Assembly: GCA_036384915.1 (NCBI GenBank)
Contig: DASVLJ010000026.1
Coordinates: forward strand, 25,131-89,130
Reading direction: 5' to 3'
From: PKWO01 sp036384915
GTDB lineage: Bacteria; Pseudomonadota; Gammaproteobacteria; Burkholderiales; Burkholderiaceae_D
DNA: 64,000 nt
Below are positions 33,424-43,096 of the stretch, piece by piece. The first letter of the stretch is position 1. Each line of letters begins with the position of its first letter. Below the pieces are notes generated by a model. The model made no database searches. It was not told the DNA's origin and saw nothing but the letters and a program-made list of their open reading frames with translations. Made by a program: the position numbers and the translations under genes.

Positions 33424-33678
33424 ATGTCGCTGCAAGAACAGTTCGACCAAGCCGTCGCCGAATCGAAGAACCTGCCGGAACGTCCGGACAACATGACCCT
33501 GCTCAAGATCTACGCCTTGTACAAGCAGGGCAGCAGCGGCGACGTGGAGGGCAAGCGCCCCGGTTTCACCGACATGGTCGGACGCGCCAAGTTCGACGCC
33601 TGGGATGCCTTGAAGGGCACCTCCAAGGAAGACGCGATGCAGCAATATGTCGACCTGATCAATGAGTTGAAGGGCTGA
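33424..33678 (+). CDS. Acyl-CoA-binding protein
   Basis: The 84-residue four-helix protein matches the ACBP family that sequesters long-chain acyl-CoA in the cytosol. It has LPERPDNMTLLKIYALYKQGSSGD, KRPGFTDMVGRAKFDAWDALKG and SKEDAMQQYVDLI, including the Tyr and Lys residues that contact CoA. ATG 33424 is preceded by GGAG, and the longer upstream frame is unlikely. Bacterial ACBPs are less frequent than eukaryotic ones. Divergence from the WS/DGAT gene supports a shared role in neutral lipid or membrane lipid metabolism. Confidence 0.93.
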   Translation: MSLQEQFDQAVAESKNLPERPDNMTLLKIYALYKQGSSGDVEGKRPGFTDMVGRAKFDAWDALKGTSKEDAMQQYVDLINELKG

Positions 33679-33706
33679 GCCATCCCGCGCCGGCTGGATT
33701 TTCCAT

Positions 33707-33985
33707 CTAGCCGGCAAAGACTTTCTTGATGTTCTTGTGCACATGCTCCTCGATGGTCGCGCCGAAGGCCTTGAGCATGAAGCCCAGCTTGATTTCCATC
33801 TGCGCCACGTGATCGGTCAGTTCCAGCGTGCCGCTGACGCCGCTGCGCTTGAAATGCAGCACGTCGCCATCCCATTCGGACTCGATACCGTATTCCTCGG
33901 CTAGCTGGTCGGCCACCTTTTGCGCCGCGGCCTTGGCCTTCTTGTGCGACAGCTTGTGCTTGTGCGTGATGCTGATATCGGCCAT
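33707..33985 (-). CDS. PHA-granule-region family protein (small)
   Basis: The 92-residue protein starts at ATG 33985 (MADISITHKHKLS) and ends VHKNIKKVFAG. It resembles the polyhydroxyalkanoic acid system family (TIGR02610/PHA_gran_rgn), small cytosolic proteins encoded near PHA genes. It is Lys- and Glu-rich with a central beta-type segment (VLHFKRSGVSGTLEL). A hairpin, GCCGGCT with AGCCGGC at 33689-33715, covers its stop codon and the ACBP end. A diverged palindromic repeat lies at its 5' side. Confidence 0.85.
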   Translation of the reverse strand: MADISITHKHKLSHKKAKAAAQKVADQLAEEYGIESEWDGDVLHFKRSGVSGTLELTDHVAQMEIKLGFMLKAFGATIEEHVHKNIKKVFAG

Positions 33986-34002
33986 GTCCCCTCGTTGGTT
34001 TT

Positions 34003-34111
34003 GTAGGGTGGAAAAGCCGAAGGCGCATTCCACCACGTGCATCAAATAACTTTCATTAAGTGCTTGGCGGAATCGCCCGGGCGGCGCTCCGCTACGGCTT
34101 TTCCACCCTAC
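34003..34111. repeat. Second copy of the GTAGGGTGGAAAAGC inverted repeat, diverged
   Basis: Left arm GTAGGGTGGAAAAGCCG starts at 34003, and CGGCTTTTCCACCCTAC (34095-34111) is its exact 17-base inverse. The inner halves have diverged (TCCACC versus GGCGGA), unlike the near-perfect copy at 24087-24184. It lies between the dehydrogenase end at 34116 and the upstream gene start at 33985. Confidence 0.75.
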
Positions 34112-34115
34112 GATC

Positions 34116-35099
34116 CTATCTCTCATTCCGGTAGTCAGGATTCAGCAAATTCGGCGGAGCCTCACCCGTCAAAGCCGCAATCAAATTATCAGCCGCCAGA
34201 TTCGCCATTGCCAAGCGCGTTGGTTCCGAGGCGCTGGCGATATGTGGCGTAAGCACCACATTTTGCAACTCCAGGAAACCCGGGTTCAAGGCCGGCTCAT
34301 TCTCGAACACGTCGAGCCCGGCGGCGGCGATACGACGTTCTCGCAAGGCGGCAATCAATGCGGCATCGTCGACGATGCCGCCACGCGCCACATTGGTCAG
34401 CGTGGCCGTGGGCTTCATCAATGCCAGTTCGCCCGCCCCTATCGTATGGTGCGTTGCAGCGGAATAGGGCAGAACCAGCATCACGTGATCGGCCGTACGC
34501 AGCAGCTCCTCCTTCTCCACCCAGCGCGCATGATTGGCTGCGACTTCCTGATCCGGCGCGAGGCGCGAACGGTTGTGGTAGACCACCCGCATATTGAAGC
34601 CTAGCGAGCGGCGCGCCACGGCCTGGCCGATGCGGCCCATGCCGATGATACCCAGGGTCGAGCCGTGCAAGTCCGCTCCGAGCAGTGTGTCGAAGCGCCA
34701 CTTGGTCCACTTGCCGGCACGCAGCCAGTGTTCCGATTCCGTAATGCGGCGCGCTGTCGCCATCAAGAGCGCCCAGGCAAAGTCGGCCGTGGTCTCGGTC
34801 AGCACGTCGGGCGTATTGGTAACCATGACGCCGGCCGCGGTTGCGGCATCGACGTCGATGTTGTTGTAGCCCACGGCCATGTTGCACACGGCTTCCAGTT
34901 GCGGATTGGCGGCGAACAGCGCCGATGTGATGCGCTCGCTGCCCGTGGTATACAAGCCATGCATGCCGGCGGCACGCGCCGTCAGCTCGTCGGCATTGAA
35001 GATGCGGTCCTCTTCATTGGTGGTGAGTTCGAAATGGCTGCGCAAACGTTCCAGCACTTGGGGAAAAACAGCGCGCGCGACAAATACCTTCTTTTTCAT
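34116..35099 (-). CDS. 2-hydroxyacid dehydrogenase (glyoxylate/hydroxypyruvate reductase-like)
   Basis: The 327-residue NAD(P)H-dependent enzyme starts at ATG 35099 (MKKKVFVARAVFPQ); the open frame extends upstream, but that part is not family-like. It has the Rossmann motif LGIIGMGRIGQAVA, the catalytic Arg in NVARGGIVDD, Glu in DVFENEP, and His in TPHIASA. It belongs to the D-isomer-specific dehydrogenases, closest in style to GhrB. It reduces glyoxylate or hydroxypyruvate. It is a single gene flanked by a repeat. Confidence 0.9.
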   Translation of the reverse strand: MKKKVFVARAVFPQVLERLRSHFELTTNEEDRIFNADELTARAAGMHGLYTTGSERITSALFAANPQLEAVCNMAVGYNNIDVDAATAAGVMVTNTPDVLTETTADFAWALLMATARRITESEHWLRAGKWTKWRFDTLLGADLHGSTLGIIGMGRIGQAVARRSLGFNMRVVYHNRSRLAPDQEVAANHARWVEKEELLRTADHVMLVLPYSAATHHTIGAGELALMKPTATLTNVARGGIVDDAALIAALRERRIAAAGLDVFENEPALNPGFLELQNVVLTPHIASASEPTRLAMANLAADNLIAALTGEAPPNLLNPDYRNER

Positions 35100-35262
35100 G
35101 AAAGCTCCAGGATTTTCCCTCCATGATACCGCGTGTGAATTTTTCTTCACAAGCGCGTAGAAAAAGGCTGGCACAATGAACAACTTGGGTAAGCGCCCTC
35201 CTTGAAGTACGACGGATGGGCGGCGCACAATTGCCGCCAGTCCCGACACCCTGGAGAACAAC

Positions 35263-38200
35263 ATGAAAGAGTGGCTGGCCACTGCAACGGCGATGGCAAT
35301 GACCCTGGCATGGGCAGGTGCCAGCCTGGCGCAGGAGACTTCGGTAGAGAGCTTTTCCCCAGAGGGCAACGTCAAAGGCGTGCGCCAGGTGACGGCGCGA
35401 TTTACCGCGCAAATGGTGCCCTTCGGCGATCTGCGCCTGTCCGATCCCTTCACCATCGATTGCCCTGAAACAGGCACGGGACGATGGATAGACGGCAAGA
35501 ACTGGAGCTATGACTTCGAACGCGACTTGCCCGCCGGCGTGGCCTGCGATTTCAGCCTGAAGCCGGACTTGAAGGATCTCCAGGGCGCGGGGGTCGGCGG
35601 CAACCGGCATTTCCGCTTTTCCACGGGCGGCCCATCGGTGGTACAAAGCGAACCTCGCGAAGGCAAGTGGCTGGACGAGAATCAGTATTTCCTGCTTGCG
35701 CTCGACGCCATGCCCGAGCGCGAATCTGTGCTGCAGAATGTTTATTGCACGGCCGCAGGCATCAACGAAAAAATCGGCGTGAACCTGATCGAAGGCAAGG
35801 AGCGAGAAGCGCTGCTTGAGGCGCAATCCACGTTCGCCGACAATTATCTGGATGTGTTTTACCAGGCCCGCGGCGCGCATTGGCGCACCATGGTCAAGCT
35901 GAAAAGCCATCGCTACGACGGTCAACCCATTATTGCGCTGCGCTGCAAGCGCTCCCTGCCGGCCGGCGCCGAAGTGCACCTGGTCTGGGGCAAGGACGTC
36001 AAGAGCGCCAGCGGCATCTCCAACGCGCAAGACCAGGTGCTGGCCTATAGCGTGCGCCCGGCGTTCGAAGCCAAGTTTTCCTGCCAGCGCATCAACGCCA
36101 AGAGCGGCTGCCTGCCCATCACGCCGATGTATCTGAATTTCTCTGCACCGGTGAAGCGGCAAGCGGTGAAAGGCATCGCGCTGGCCGGCAGCGACGGCAA
36201 GAATTACCCGCTCTCGTTTGACGAAGGCGAAGCAAAGAGCGACACCGTCCAAGGCGTGTTGTTCAAAGGCCCCTTCCCCGAAAAATCGGAATTCAAGCTT
36301 TCCCTTCCCGCCGCGATGAGGGATGATTCCGGCCGTGCGCTGCAAAATCAGCGCCGCTTTCCCCTGGCTGTGAAGACCGACGAACAGCCCCCGATGATCA
36401 AATTTCCGGCACGCTTCGGCATCGTCGAAGCGCATGGCGACCGCATGCTGCCGGTGACGGTGCGCAATATCGAGCCGGCCCTCGCCGGCGCCATGGCAGA
36501 CACCCAGGGCGGCATGCTGCGCGTCACAGGCGACAAGGAAGATGAAGCCATCATCGCGTGGCTCAAGCGCCTCGCCGACAACGGTAGCTGGAACGTGCAC
36601 GAGATGTGGGCCAGTGAAATGGAGCACTCGATTTTCAGCGCCAACGAAGCGAAGCCGTTTTCCATGCCCAAGCCGCTGGCGAAAGAAGAGTTCGAAGTGG
36701 TCGGCATCCCGCTGGAGAAGAACGGCTTTTACGTCGTTGAATTGCAAAGTCCCAAGCTGGGCAAGATCATTTCCAGCACCGGCAGCACCGCCTATGTGCA
36801 AGCAGCCGCCTTGATGACCAATATGGCGGCGCATTTCGAGCACGGCGCGGAATCCTCGCTGGTCTGGGTCACGACGCTGGACCATGGAAAACCGGTGGCC
36901 GACGCCACGGTTACCGTGCGCAATTGCGCCGGGACGGCATTGTGGCAAGGCAAGACCGACGCGTCCGGCATCGCCCACATCGCCCAACCCCTGAATGGCA
37001 TCCGCTGCGGCTACCGCGATTCCCTGTTCGTCAGTGCGCGCACAAAGGACGACATGACCTTCACCCTGTCCGACTGGCAAGGCGGCATCGAGACATGGCG
37101 CTTCAACCTGCCGACGGAACGCTTCGATGCCGACAACGTCATGGCTACTACCGTGTTCGATCGCACGCTCTTTCGCGCCGGTGAAACGGTGCACATGAAG
37201 CACCTGCTGCGGCGCCATGCGCAAGACGGCATCCATTTCGCCGGCCGCAACATGACCACCGACAAGCTGATCATCACGCACGAGGGCAGCCAGCAGCATT
37301 ATGAACTTCCGTTGGCATGGGACGGCAATGCCACCGCGCAAAGCACCTGGCAAATCCCGCCCGATGCCAAGCAGGGCAACTATACGCTCATGATAGGAAA
37401 TTACCAGGCCGGCAGCTTCCGCGTGGAAGCCTTCCGCGTGCCCACCATGAAGGCCCTGCTGCAAGGTCCCAAAGACGCGGCCGTGCAGCCGCAGCAAGTC
37501 GATTTCGATATCCAGTTGAATTACCTGGCAGGCGGCGGCGCCGCCGACGCGCCGGTCAAGCTGCGCACCGTGGTGCAAGACAAAGCCGTCTTCTTCCCCG
37601 GCTACGAGGGCTATACCTTCAGCAATGGCGAAGTGAAGGTCGGCCGCAGCACCGATACCCCCACGCTCGACGAAGACGATGCCTCCTGGAGCGACGAACA
37701 GAACGGCCAGAAAGACAATGGCACGGCCGCCACACAGGCGCTCCAGCTCGACCATCACGGCGCCGCGCGTGCCGTGGTGGACAAGCTGCCCAAAGTAACG
37801 GCACCGCGCGACTTGCTGGCCGAACTGGAGTTTGCGGACGCCAACGGCGAAACTTCCACCGTGGCCACGCGCGTGCCGCTCCTGCCTTCGGCCTACCAGA
37901 TCGGCATCAAGCCCGACGGATGGGCCGTAAGCAAGGAGGCGTTCAAATTCCAGGTCGTGGTACTCGGCACGGCGGGCCAGCCCGTCGCCAATGCCGAGGT
38001 CAAAACCGAGTTCTTTCGCCGCACCAATTATTCGCATCGCCATCGCCTGCTGGGCGGCTTTTATGCCTACGAAAACGTCAATGAGGTCAAACGCCTGGGC
38101 GAAGGCTGCAGCGGCAAAACCGACGCGCATGGGCTGCTGTTTTGTGCAACCAGGGCGCCCGCCTCGGGCAACCTTGTGCTGCAGGCCCGCACTGCCGACC

Positions 38201-40947
38201 CGGAAGGCCGCGCCGTTGCCGCCAATGCCGACATCTGGATCGCGGGCAGCGAAACCTGGTGGTTCAACGTCAACGACAACGACCGCATCGATCTGCTGCC
38301 GGAAAAGAAACGCTATGAACCCGGCGAAGATGCGGTATTCCAGGTGCGCATGCCCTTCCGCAGCGCCACGGCCCTGATCGCAGTCGAGCGCGAAGGCATC
38401 ATCGACACTTATGTGCGCCCGCTCGACGCTGCCAAACCGAGCTTCACGATTCCCGTCAAGCCCGGCTGCGCGCCGAATGTCTACGTTTCGGTGCTGGTGG
38501 TCCGCGGCCGCGTCGCGGGCGTGCAGCCGACGGCCCTGGTCGACCTCGGCAAGCCCGCCTACAAGCTCGGCATCGCCAAGCTGCAGGTCGGCTGGCAGGC
38601 GCATGAATTGAACGTCAAGGTCGACACGGACAAGCAGGTCTACAAGGTGCGCGACAAGGCCAGGGTGCACGTCGCCGTAGAGCGCGCCAACGGCGAAAAG
38701 CTACCCGCCGGCACAGAAATCGCCGTCGCCGCGGTCGACGCCGGCTTGCTGGAATTGATGCCCAACTCGAGCTGGAACCTGCTCGACGCCATGATGCAGG
38801 AACGCCCGCTGCAAGTGGAAACCGCGACGGCGCAAATGCAAGTAATAGGCAAGCGCCATTTCGGCCGCAAGGCCGTGCCGGCCGGCGGCGGCGGGGGCAA
38901 GGGCAACGGCCGCGAATTGTTCGATACCCTGCTCTACTGGAAAGGCAAGGTCGTGCTCGATGCCAGGGGCGAGGCCGACATCGACGTGCCCTTGAACGAT
39001 TCGATGACCGAATTCCGCATCGTCGCCGTTGCCAATGGAAGCAGCGACCTGTTCGGCACCGGCACGGCCAGCGTACGCAGCACGCAGGATTTGATCCTGA
39101 TGTCGGGCTTGCCGGTCCTGGTGCGCGAAGACGACCAATTGCGCGCCGGTTTCACGCTGCGCAACACGACCGATGCGGCGCTGACGGTGGATGTACAAGC
39201 TGCCGTGAGCAATCCCGATACGCCCAGGGCGGCCGCGACACATCTGGCTGCGCAAAGCGTCACGATCGGCGCCGGCCAGGCGGCTGAAGTCGGCTGGAAC
39301 TATCGCGTGCCCGTGGGCGCCGCCAATCTGGCCTGGGATGTGACAGCCAAAACGGCCGACGGCGCCACCGGCGACCGCATCAAGGTCAGGCAAAAGGTCG
39401 ACCCTGCCACGCCGGTGCGTGTGTTTCAAGCCACACTGATGCAACTGGAAAAACCGCTGCACATGTCGGTCCGCATGCCCGAGGATGCCTTGCCGGGACG
39501 AGGCGGCATCCAGACCACGCTGCGCGGCAAACTCGGCAGCGATTTGCCCGGTGTGCGCGACTACATGGCGCGCTATCCCTACAGCTGCTTCGAACAGCGC
39601 ACGTCGAAAGCCGTGGCTTTGCAAGACAAGACCATGTGGGACGGCAACATGGCTATCCTGCCCGGCTATCTCGATGGCGACGGCCTGGTGAAATACTTCC
39701 CCATCATGCAATACGGCAGCGACAGCCTGACAGCCTATGTGCTCTCGATCGCCGACGAAAGCGGCTATGCGATTCCGCAGGAGACCCGCACACGCATGGA
39801 AGCCGGACTGATCGACTTCGTCGAGGGCAAGGTCGTACGCGGCTCGTTCCTGCCGACTGCCGATCTCGCCATCCGCAAGGTGGCGGCGCTGGAAGCCTTG
39901 TCGCGTTCGGCCAAGGTGCGGCCCGAGATGTTCGACAGTTTCGTCGCCGAGCCCGATCTGTGGCCGACCTCGGCCGTCATCGACTACTACCTGGTCTTGA
40001 AGCGCACGCCGGGCTTGCCGCAGCGCGAGGAAAAGATGAAGCAAGCCGGGCAAATTCTCCATGCCAGGCTGAACCTGCAGGGCACGACCATGGGCTTCTC
40101 CACCGAACGCAATGACGAGCTGTGGTGGCTGATGGTCTCCACCGATGTCAATGCCAACCGCGTGCTGCTGGCGATGATGGACGACCCGGCCTGGCATGAA
40201 GACGTGGGCCGTCTCGTGCGCGGCACCCTGGGCCGCCAGTATCAAGGCCGCTGGAATACCACGGTGGCCAACGCCTGGGGCACCTTGGCAATGCAAAAAT
40301 TCAGTGCCGCCTTTGAGTCCGTTCCCGTGACCGGCAGTGCAAACATCAGATTGGGTGGCGACAGCAAGACCCAGGATTGGCAAAAGCAACCCACGGGCGG
40401 CACCTTCATGCAAGCCTGGCCCAAGGGCACGGCCGAGCTCGACATCGCGCAGAAAGGCACGGGCAAGCCCTGGGTCACTGTCACCAGTATGGCGGCGATT
40501 CCCTTGAAGGCTTCGCTATCGACCGGTTACCGCATCGTGAAGAGCGTCACCCCGGTCGAACAGCAAAAACCGGGGCAATGGTCGCGCGGCGACGTCTACC
40601 GCGTCCATCTCGATATCGAGGCGCAAAGCGACATGACCTGGGTCGTGGTCGACGATCCGATTCCGGCTTCGGCCACGGTGCTGGGCAACGGCATGGGCCG
40701 CGATTCGCAAATCATGAGCCAGGGCGAACAGCAGCGCGGCTGGGTCTGGCCAGCCTTTACCGAACGCGGCTACGATGCCTATCGCGGCTACTACGAATTC
40801 GTGCCGAAAGGGAAATTCAGCGTCGAATACAGCGTGCGCTTGAACAATGAGGGCGATTTCACCATGCCTGCCACCCGCGTCGAAGCCATGTATTCGCCAG
40901 AGATGTTCGGCGAGATTCCGAACGAGGTGTTCCATGTGCGCCACTAA
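35263..40947 (+). CDS. Alpha-2-macroglobulin family protein with intact thioester
   Basis: The 1894-residue protein has an N-terminal signal peptide ending LAQ (residues 1-24), with no lipobox, unlike E. coli YfhM. Multiple macroglobulin (MG) beta domains follow (residues about 30-1250). The thioester motif C1442-F-E-Q1445 is intact and is followed by the complement-like helical domain. A receptor-binding-like C-terminal domain ends the protein. These periplasmic proteins trap attacking proteases by a bait-and-thioester mechanism. pbpC starts 14 bases before its stop, consistent with the known YfhM–PBP1C pairing in which the inhibitor protects the cell where the wall is being repaired. Confidence 0.93.
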   Translation: MKEWLATATAMAMTLAWAGASLAQETSVESFSPEGNVKGVRQVTARFTAQMVPFGDLRLSDPFTIDCPETGTGRWIDGKNWSYDFERDLPAGVACDFSLKPDLKDLQGAGVGGNRHFRFSTGGPSVVQSEPREGKWLDENQYFLLALDAMPERESVLQNVYCTAAGINEKIGVNLIEGKEREALLEAQSTFADNYLDVFYQARGAHWRTMVKLKSHRYDGQPIIALRCKRSLPAGAEVHLVWGKDVKSASGISNAQDQVLAYSVRPAFEAKFSCQRINAKSGCLPITPMYLNFSAPVKRQAVKGIALAGSDGKNYPLSFDEGEAKSDTVQGVLFKGPFPEKSEFKLSLPAAMRDDSGRALQNQRRFPLAVKTDEQPPMIKFPARFGIVEAHGDRMLPVTVRNIEPALAGAMADTQGGMLRVTGDKEDEAIIAWLKRLADNGSWNVHEMWASEMEHSIFSANEAKPFSMPKPLAKEEFEVVGIPLEKNGFYVVELQSPKLGKIISSTGSTAYVQAAALMTNMAAHFEHGAESSLVWVTTLDHGKPVADATVTVRNCAGTALWQGKTDASGIAHIAQPLNGIRCGYRDSLFVSARTKDDMTFTLSDWQGGIETWRFNLPTERFDADNVMATTVFDRTLFRAGETVHMKHLLRRHAQDGIHFAGRNMTTDKLIITHEGSQQHYELPLAWDGNATAQSTWQIPPDAKQGNYTLMIGNYQAGSFRVEAFRVPTMKALLQGPKDAAVQPQQVDFDIQLNYLAGGGAADAPVKLRTVVQDKAVFFPGYEGYTFSNGEVKVGRSTDTPTLDEDDASWSDEQNGQKDNGTAATQALQLDHHGAARAVVDKLPKVTAPRDLLAELEFADANGETSTVATRVPLLPSAYQIGIKPDGWAVSKEAFKFQVVVLGTAGQPVANAEVKTEFFRRTNYSHRHRLLGGFYAYENVNEVKRLGEGCSGKTDAHGLLFCATRAPASGNLVLQARTADPEGRAVAANADIWIAGSETWWFNVNDNDRIDLLPEKKRYEPGEDAVFQVRMPFRSATALIAVEREGIIDTYVRPLDAAKPSFTIPVKPGCAPNVYVSVLVVRGRVAGVQPTALVDLGKPAYKLGIAKLQVGWQAHELNVKVDTDKQVYKVRDKARVHVAVERANGEKLPAGTEIAVAAVDAGLLELMPNSSWNLLDAMMQERPLQVETATAQMQVIGKRHFGRKAVPAGGGGGKGNGRELFDTLLYWKGKVVLDARGEADIDVPLNDSMTEFRIVAVANGSSDLFGTGTASVRSTQDLILMSGLPVLVREDDQLRAGFTLRNTTDAALTVDVQAAVSNPDTPRAAATHLAAQSVTIGAGQAAEVGWNYRVPVGAANLAWDVTAKTADGATGDRIKVRQKVDPATPVRVFQATLMQLEKPLHMSVRMPEDALPGRGGIQTTLRGKLGSDLPGVRDYMARYPYSCFEQRTSKAVALQDKTMWDGNMAILPGYLDGDGLVKYFPIMQYGSDSLTAYVLSIADESGYAIPQETRTRMEAGLIDFVEGKVVRGSFLPTADLAIRKVAALEALSRSAKVRPEMFDSFVAEPDLWPTSAVIDYYLVLKRTPGLPQREEKMKQAGQILHARLNLQGTTMGFSTERNDELWWLMVSTDVNANRVLLAMMDDPAWHEDVGRLVRGTLGRQYQGRWNTTVANAWGTLAMQKFSAAFESVPVTGSANIRLGGDSKTQDWQKQPTGGTFMQAWPKGTAELDIAQKGTGKPWVTVTSMAAIPLKASLSTGYRIVKSVTPVEQQKPGQWSRGDVYRVHLDIEAQSDMTWVVVDDPIPASATVLGNGMGRDSQIMSQGEQQRGWVWPAFTERGYDAYRGYYEFVPKGKFSVEYSVRLNNEGDFTMPATRVEAMYSPEMFGEIPNEVFHVRH

Positions 40948-43096
40948 GGTCATCGTGGCGCTGCTGGCCGCGGCACTGTGCGGCCAAGCCTGCGCCTCCT
41001 CCTTGCCCACGCCGGCACAGGTCAGGGATGGCTACCGCTCGTCGGAAGCGCAATTGCTGGACCGCCACGGGCAACCCTTGCAAGACTTGCGCCTCGATAT
41101 GAAGGCCCGGCGCGGCCCGTGGATCGCCTTGCCCGATATCTCGCCCGCCCTGGCTGCCGCAGTGATCCAGGCGGAAGACCAGCGCTTTTATGCCCATGGC
41201 GGCGTGGACGTGCAAGCCATGGGCAAGGCGGCTTGGGACGATCTGTTCGCCAACCCCGGCTACACGCGAGGCGCCTCCACCATCACCATGCAATTGGCCG
41301 GCTTGCTCGACCCCGCGCTGCATCCCCAAAGCGGAACGGGCGGCAGGCGCACCCTGCTTCAAAAATGGGACCAGATCGGCGCCGCGCGCGACATGGAAAA
41401 GAGCTGGAGCAAGGGCCAGATCCTCGAAGCCTATCTCAATCTCCTGAGCTTCCGCGGCGAAAGCCAGGGCATAGGGGCCGCATCGGAACGCCTGTTCGGC
41501 AAGGCGCCTTCAGGGCTGGACCAGGTCGAATCCAGCATCCTGGCCGGCCTGATCCGTTCGCCCAATGCCGATCCCAGGCTGGTGGCGCGGCGCGCCTGCG
41601 CGCTGGCGGCGGACATGCACGTGGCCGCATCCTGCGGCGTGATCGAAGCCGAACTGCGCCACGCCCTGGCGCACTTCGACACGCGCCGCGAACGCGAACC
41701 GGCGGGCCAGGTAGCGCAACATTTGCTGAAGCATCCGGGCGACCGCGTAACGAGCACGCTCGATGCCGGCTTGCAGCGTTACGCGCAGCAAAGCGTGCGC
41801 CAGCAATTGAGCCTGCTGCGCGAGCGCAATGTAGGCGATGCCGCCGTGGTCGTGCTCGATAACCGCAGCGGGGAAATCCTCGCTTACGTCGGCAATGCCG
41901 GCGACAAGAGCGTCGATGGCGTAAGCGCTTTACGCCAGGCCGGCTCCACGCTCAAGCCCTTCCTCTACGAGCTGGCAATGGAGAAGCGATTGCTGACCGC
42001 CGCATCCGTCATCGACGACGCGCCGCTCGACGTGCAGACCGAAGGCGGCCTCTATGCGCCGCAAAACTACGACAAGGATTTCAAGGGCTATGTCAGCGTG
42101 CGCACCAGCCTCGCCAGTTCGCTGAACGTGCCGGCGGTCAAAACCCTGATGCTCACCGGCACCGACGACTTCCACGCGCGGCTGCAGGAGGTCGGGTTCG
42201 CCAGCCTGACCCAGCCGGCCGACTACTACGGCTATTCGCTCGCGCTCGGCTCGGCCGAAGTGAGCTTGCTCGACCTCGCCAACGCTTACCGCGTGTTCGC
42301 CAACGCGGGCATGGCTTCGAGCCCGACCTTGATCCTGCACGGCGGCGGAACGCCACATCGTGTACTCGATCCGCGAGCGGCTTATATCGTCGGCGACATC
42401 CTGGCCGACCGGGCCGCGCGCAGCCTTACCTTTGGCTTGTCCAACGAACTGGCCACGCCTTATTGGACTGCCGTCAAAACCGGAACCAGCAAGGATATGC
42501 GCGACAACTGGTGCATAGGCTGGTCCGAGCACTACACCGTGGGTGTCTGGGTCGGCAATTTCGACGGCGCATCGATGTGGGACGTGTCCGGCGTGACGGG
42601 CGCGGCGCCGATCTGGCGCGACGTAATGGATTACCTGCAGCACAGCACCGCCAGCCATGCGCCGGCCATGCCGCAAGGTGTGACGGCAAGCCGGGTCGAA
42701 TTCGAACCCGCCGTGGAAGCGCCGCGGCGCGAATTGTTCCTGGCCGGCACCGAGACTCCCACCATCGAGATCGTCGGAGAGGCGGCCAAGAGCGCCAGAA
42801 TACGTTACCCCGGCAATGGCGACATCATCGCCATCGATCCCGATATCCCTGAGGCGAACCAGCGCGTTTTCTTCCAGGCGCAATCGGGCGGCGGCATGCG
42901 CTGGCGCCTGGACGACGCCGTGCTCGGCGAGGCAGATAGCCCAGTCTCCTGGCATCCCATTGCGGGCAAGCACCATTTGGCCCTGATAGACGAGTCAGGA
43001 AAGGTGCGCGACAGGCTTGAATTCCAGGTACGGGGCGCTGAACCTCAGGCTCGCCAGCCCAGCACGCCCAGCATGACGAAGAAGCCGACAACATAG
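40934..43096 (+). CDS. pbpC: Penicillin-binding protein 1C
   Basis: PBP1C is a bifunctional peptidoglycan synthase. The 720-residue protein starts at ATG 40934 inside the last codons of the macroglobulin gene. It has a signal/anchor (ALLAAALCG), the glycosyltransferase motif with catalytic Glu81 in QAEDQRFYAHGGVD, and a transpeptidase domain with S338-TLK341, SSLN and K515-TG517. A C-terminal PBP1C-type beta domain occupies about residues 610-720. The final 52 bases overlap the convergent antiporter gene. It works with the upstream macroglobulin, presumably in cell-wall repair. Confidence 0.92.
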   Translation: MCATKVIVALLAAALCGQACASSLPTPAQVRDGYRSSEAQLLDRHGQPLQDLRLDMKARRGPWIALPDISPALAAAVIQAEDQRFYAHGGVDVQAMGKAAWDDLFANPGYTRGASTITMQLAGLLDPALHPQSGTGGRRTLLQKWDQIGAARDMEKSWSKGQILEAYLNLLSFRGESQGIGAASERLFGKAPSGLDQVESSILAGLIRSPNADPRLVARRACALAADMHVAASCGVIEAELRHALAHFDTRREREPAGQVAQHLLKHPGDRVTSTLDAGLQRYAQQSVRQQLSLLRERNVGDAAVVVLDNRSGEILAYVGNAGDKSVDGVSALRQAGSTLKPFLYELAMEKRLLTAASVIDDAPLDVQTEGGLYAPQNYDKDFKGYVSVRTSLASSLNVPAVKTLMLTGTDDFHARLQEVGFASLTQPADYYGYSLALGSAEVSLLDLANAYRVFANAGMASSPTLILHGGGTPHRVLDPRAAYIVGDILADRAARSLTFGLSNELATPYWTAVKTGTSKDMRDNWCIGWSEHYTVGVWVGNFDGASMWDVSGVTGAAPIWRDVMDYLQHSTASHAPAMPQGVTASRVEFEPAVEAPRRELFLAGTETPTIEIVGEAAKSARIRYPGNGDIIAIDPDIPEANQRVFFQAQSGGGMRWRLDDAVLGEADSPVSWHPIAGKHHLALIDESGKVRDRLEFQVRGAEPQARQPSTPSMTKKPTT

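Noticed and set aside
35014..38670. A 1218-codon open frame on the minus strand opposite the macroglobulin gene
   Set aside because: It is antisense to a gene with clear signal peptide, MG domains and thioester. Its composition (His, Ala, Arg, Val-rich without motifs) is typical of GC-rich codon shadow frames. Only its far end coincides with the real dehydrogenase in another frame.
38701..40413. A 570-codon minus-strand frame opposite the macroglobulin C-terminal half
   Set aside because: No recognisable motif or ribosome site; mirrors the codon pattern of the plus-strand gene.
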